From the NCBI RefSeq assembly GCF_900143645.1, contig NZ_FRFD01000008.1, positions 183,595-247,594 on the forward strand: DNA of 64,000 nt. Direction: 5' to 3'. Below, in pieces: positions 62,545 through 64,000 of this stretch; within the stretch, counting starts at the first letter, position 1; every line of letters starts with the position of its first letter. Position numbers and translations under genes: made by a program. The notes beneath the pieces were generated by a model that saw only the letters and a list, made by a program, of their open reading frames with translations, was not told where the DNA came from and made no database searches. This DNA comes from Anaerocolumna xylanovorans DSM 12503 (GTDB lineage Bacteria > Bacillota > Clostridia > Lachnospirales > Lachnospiraceae).

Positions 62545-64000
62545 ATGGGAAAGGGGAAAAGAAAAAAGCGAATTGCTCTGTATTTCAAAAGAGCGGCAGT
62601 GGCAATGCTTGTAATGGTCATGTTGTTACAACCGATTCCGGGAACCGCAGGAAGCTCTGTAAAGAGTGTTGAAGCGGCGGTTACAACAGGGGATTACATT
62701 GATTTACAGAACACGGCGACAGAGCTGTGGGTAGGCGGAGATAACGGTTGGGGCGGCTCACACGCTGCTGTGAGCGAAAACGGTACGAAAGCAACGATTG
62801 ATATTTCTAATTTTGGAGTTGGAGAAAATGAATGGACACTTCAGTACATGGTAAAAGACCTGGGACTGAAAAGCAGCACCAAATATCAGGTAGAATTTGA
62901 CATCACCTCAACGATTGACAAGGAGGTGTTCATTAAGCTGGATGATACTGGTCTGATTGAAGATTCAATCAACCTGACAGAAGGGACGAAGTATCATTAC
63001 AGCAAAGAGTCTGCAGCAGGTACTCTTTCAGCCGATAAACAATTTTTATACTTTGCCCTCGGCAGGAAAGGGAGCGAGGCGAATGACCTAAACGGTACGG
63101 TTACCATCGAGAACGTAAAGGTTGAAGAGGTTAATGATACGGAAACGGCAGCCGATATCACGGTAAACAAAAAGGGAACAAGCGTAAAGTTCCAGTTAGA
63201 AAAGGATGCGGCCGCTGCGACAGCAAAGGTATATTATGCCGTCTGCGCTTCAGAAGCTTTAGCGGATACGTTGAGTGTCGGAGATGCAGCCTTTAAAGAG
63301 TGCATAATGTCAAAGAAGGCAAATGGTATCTGGGAAGTATCGGACACCGTTGCTTTGGCAGACGGCCAGGTTATCCGCTATTACTTTGATAAAGACGGCG
63401 TGGCAGCAACACCGGTAAATTATACTTTTTCCGGCTTTACGGCAGTGGACTATACATATGACAATCAGGCAGACCTTGCTGCCGAAGGCTTTTCTCTGGC
63501 TTGGGCCGATGAATTTAACGGCACGGAGCTGGACCCTAATAAGTGGTCCTTCCAGATAGGAACAAAAGACCCCAACGGCGGACCTGATTATTGGGGGAAT
63601 CAGGAGAAGGAATATTATACCGATTCAAACCATGCGGTAAAGGACGGTAAGCTGGTCATTACAGCAAAACAGGAGTCAAAGGAAGGTATGCCATATACTT
63701 CTACCCGTATACGCACCAAGACGGATGCCGGCGATACGCTCTATGCTGCAAGATACGGACGTATCGAGGCAAGAATGAAGCTGCCTGCAGAAGAAGGACT
63801 CTGGCCGGCATTCTGGATGCTTCCGGCTGACACTTCTACTTATGGAACCTGGGCGGCCTCCGGAGAATTGGACATCATGGAAGCGAGAGGCCGTGTTCCG
63901 GATAAGGTTGGCGGAACGATTCACTTTGGTTCACAGTGGCCGAACAATACCTACTATGGAAAAGAGAAGACCCTTGATTCTTCAACGGATATTGGTGCCT
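62545..64000 (+). CDS. Secreted GH16 glucanase/laminarinase-like enzyme (3' end outside window)
   Basis: About 485 residues are visible and the frame remains open at the window end. A long, basic signal peptide (KKRIALYFKRAAVAMLVMVM) ends near SVEAA. A beta-sandwich of about 140 residues resembles family 4/9 carbohydrate-binding modules (GDNGWGGSHAAVSENGTKAT). After a second beta-rich stretch, the GH16 domain begins at FSLAWADEFNGTELDPNKW. Its catalytic motif is GELDIMEARG with nucleophile Glu441, Asp443 and acid/base Glu446. WNNQEKEYYT-like WGNQEKEYYT and GLWPAFWMLP are also typical. A perfect AAGGAGG precedes the ATG. Likely substrates are beta-1,3 or mixed-linkage glucans. Confidence 0.9.
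   Translation, partial: MGKGKRKKRIALYFKRAAVAMLVMVMLLQPIPGTAGSSVKSVEAAVTTGDYIDLQNTATELWVGGDNGWGGSHAAVSENGTKATIDISNFGVGENEWTLQYMVKDLGLKSSTKYQVEFDITSTIDKEVFIKLDDTGLIEDSINLTEGTKYHYSKESAAGTLSADKQFLYFALGRKGSEANDLNGTVTIENVKVEEVNDTETAADITVNKKGTSVKFQLEKDAAAATAKVYYAVCASEALADTLSVGDAAFKECIMSKKANGIWEVSDTVALADGQVIRYYFDKDGVAATPVNYTFSGFTAVDYTYDNQADLAAEGFSLAWADEFNGTELDPNKWSFQIGTKDPNGGPDYWGNQEKEYYTDSNHAVKDGKLVITAKQESKEGMPYTSTRIRTKTDAGDTLYAARYGRIEARMKLPAEEGLWPAFWMLPADTSTYGTWAASGELDIMEARGRVPDKVGGTIHFGSQWPNNTYYGKEKTLDSSTDIGA

Noticed and set aside
1..64000. tRNA, rRNA, CRISPR, prophage or transposase genes
   Set aside because: None found: no cloverleaf with conserved T-loop, no regularly spaced repeats, and no integrase, transposase or capsid-like proteins among the coding frames.

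Overview
The window comes from a low-GC, anaerobic, spore-forming Firmicute, most like a plant-polysaccharide-degrading Lachnospiraceae (Lachnoclostridium/Anaerocolumna type). The evidence is A+T-rich DNA with strong AGGAGG ribosome sites, a class III (oxygen-sensitive) ribonucleotide reductase, YesM/YesN two-component pairs beside sugar importers, GH94 and GH16 enzymes, and spore genes (SleC, a Csp-like protease, a BclA-like collagen protein). No rRNA, tRNA, CRISPR array, insertion sequence or phage gene was found. The left edge cuts a permease gene and the right edge cuts a GH16 gene.

Layout. 1-12.6 kb is a carbohydrate locus: LplB/YtcP-type permeases and a lipoprotein, a YesM/YesN pair, a chemoreceptor, a GH94-like phosphorylase and a cupin. 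12.7-13.3 kb (minus) is a short collagen-like spore-surface gene. 13.6-17.8 kb is a sugar or polyol catabolic unit (AraC regulator, TIM-barrel isomerase, two Gfo/Idh/MocA dehydrogenases). 18-28 kb is mostly housekeeping: TPR lipoprotein, hflX, nrdD behind NrdR boxes and a structured leader, dihydrofolate reductase, degV, ilvE, an MgtC-like protein, thpR. 28.2-37.2 kb pairs a minus-strand AraC/GH39-like regulator with a divergent Opp/Dpp-type importer, probably for oligosaccharides. 37.4-38.7 kb is sleC.

38.8-53.1 kb is the accessory centrepiece, a ribosomal-peptide locus of the Clo7bot type. It holds a SPASM radical SAM maturase, a TIGR04066-like protein, an acyl-carrier-related protein, six-cysteine precursors, an ABC exporter, a cytosolic subtilase, a small adaptor-like membrane protein and, unexpectedly, a CUT1-type sugar importer without its ATPase. 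A 1.7-1.9 kb unit (3' part of the carrier gene + precursor + hairpin + lipoprotein) is tandemly repeated. The result is two intact precursors, one broken precursor, two carrier remnants, three full binding lipoproteins and a fourth that is shortened by exactly 266 codons relative to the third. The pairing of each precursor with its own lipoprotein suggests they function together, for example in uptake, sensing or immunity.

53.2-57.7 kb is carAB with a possible 17-codon leader peptide. 57.8-59.5 kb (minus) is a Csp-like protease that could process SleC. 59.7-62.3 kb is a GGDEF/GAF/GGDEF/EAL protein. 62.5 kb to the end is a secreted GH16 enzyme. A small two-hairpin element recurs just upstream of the start codons of several unrelated genes.
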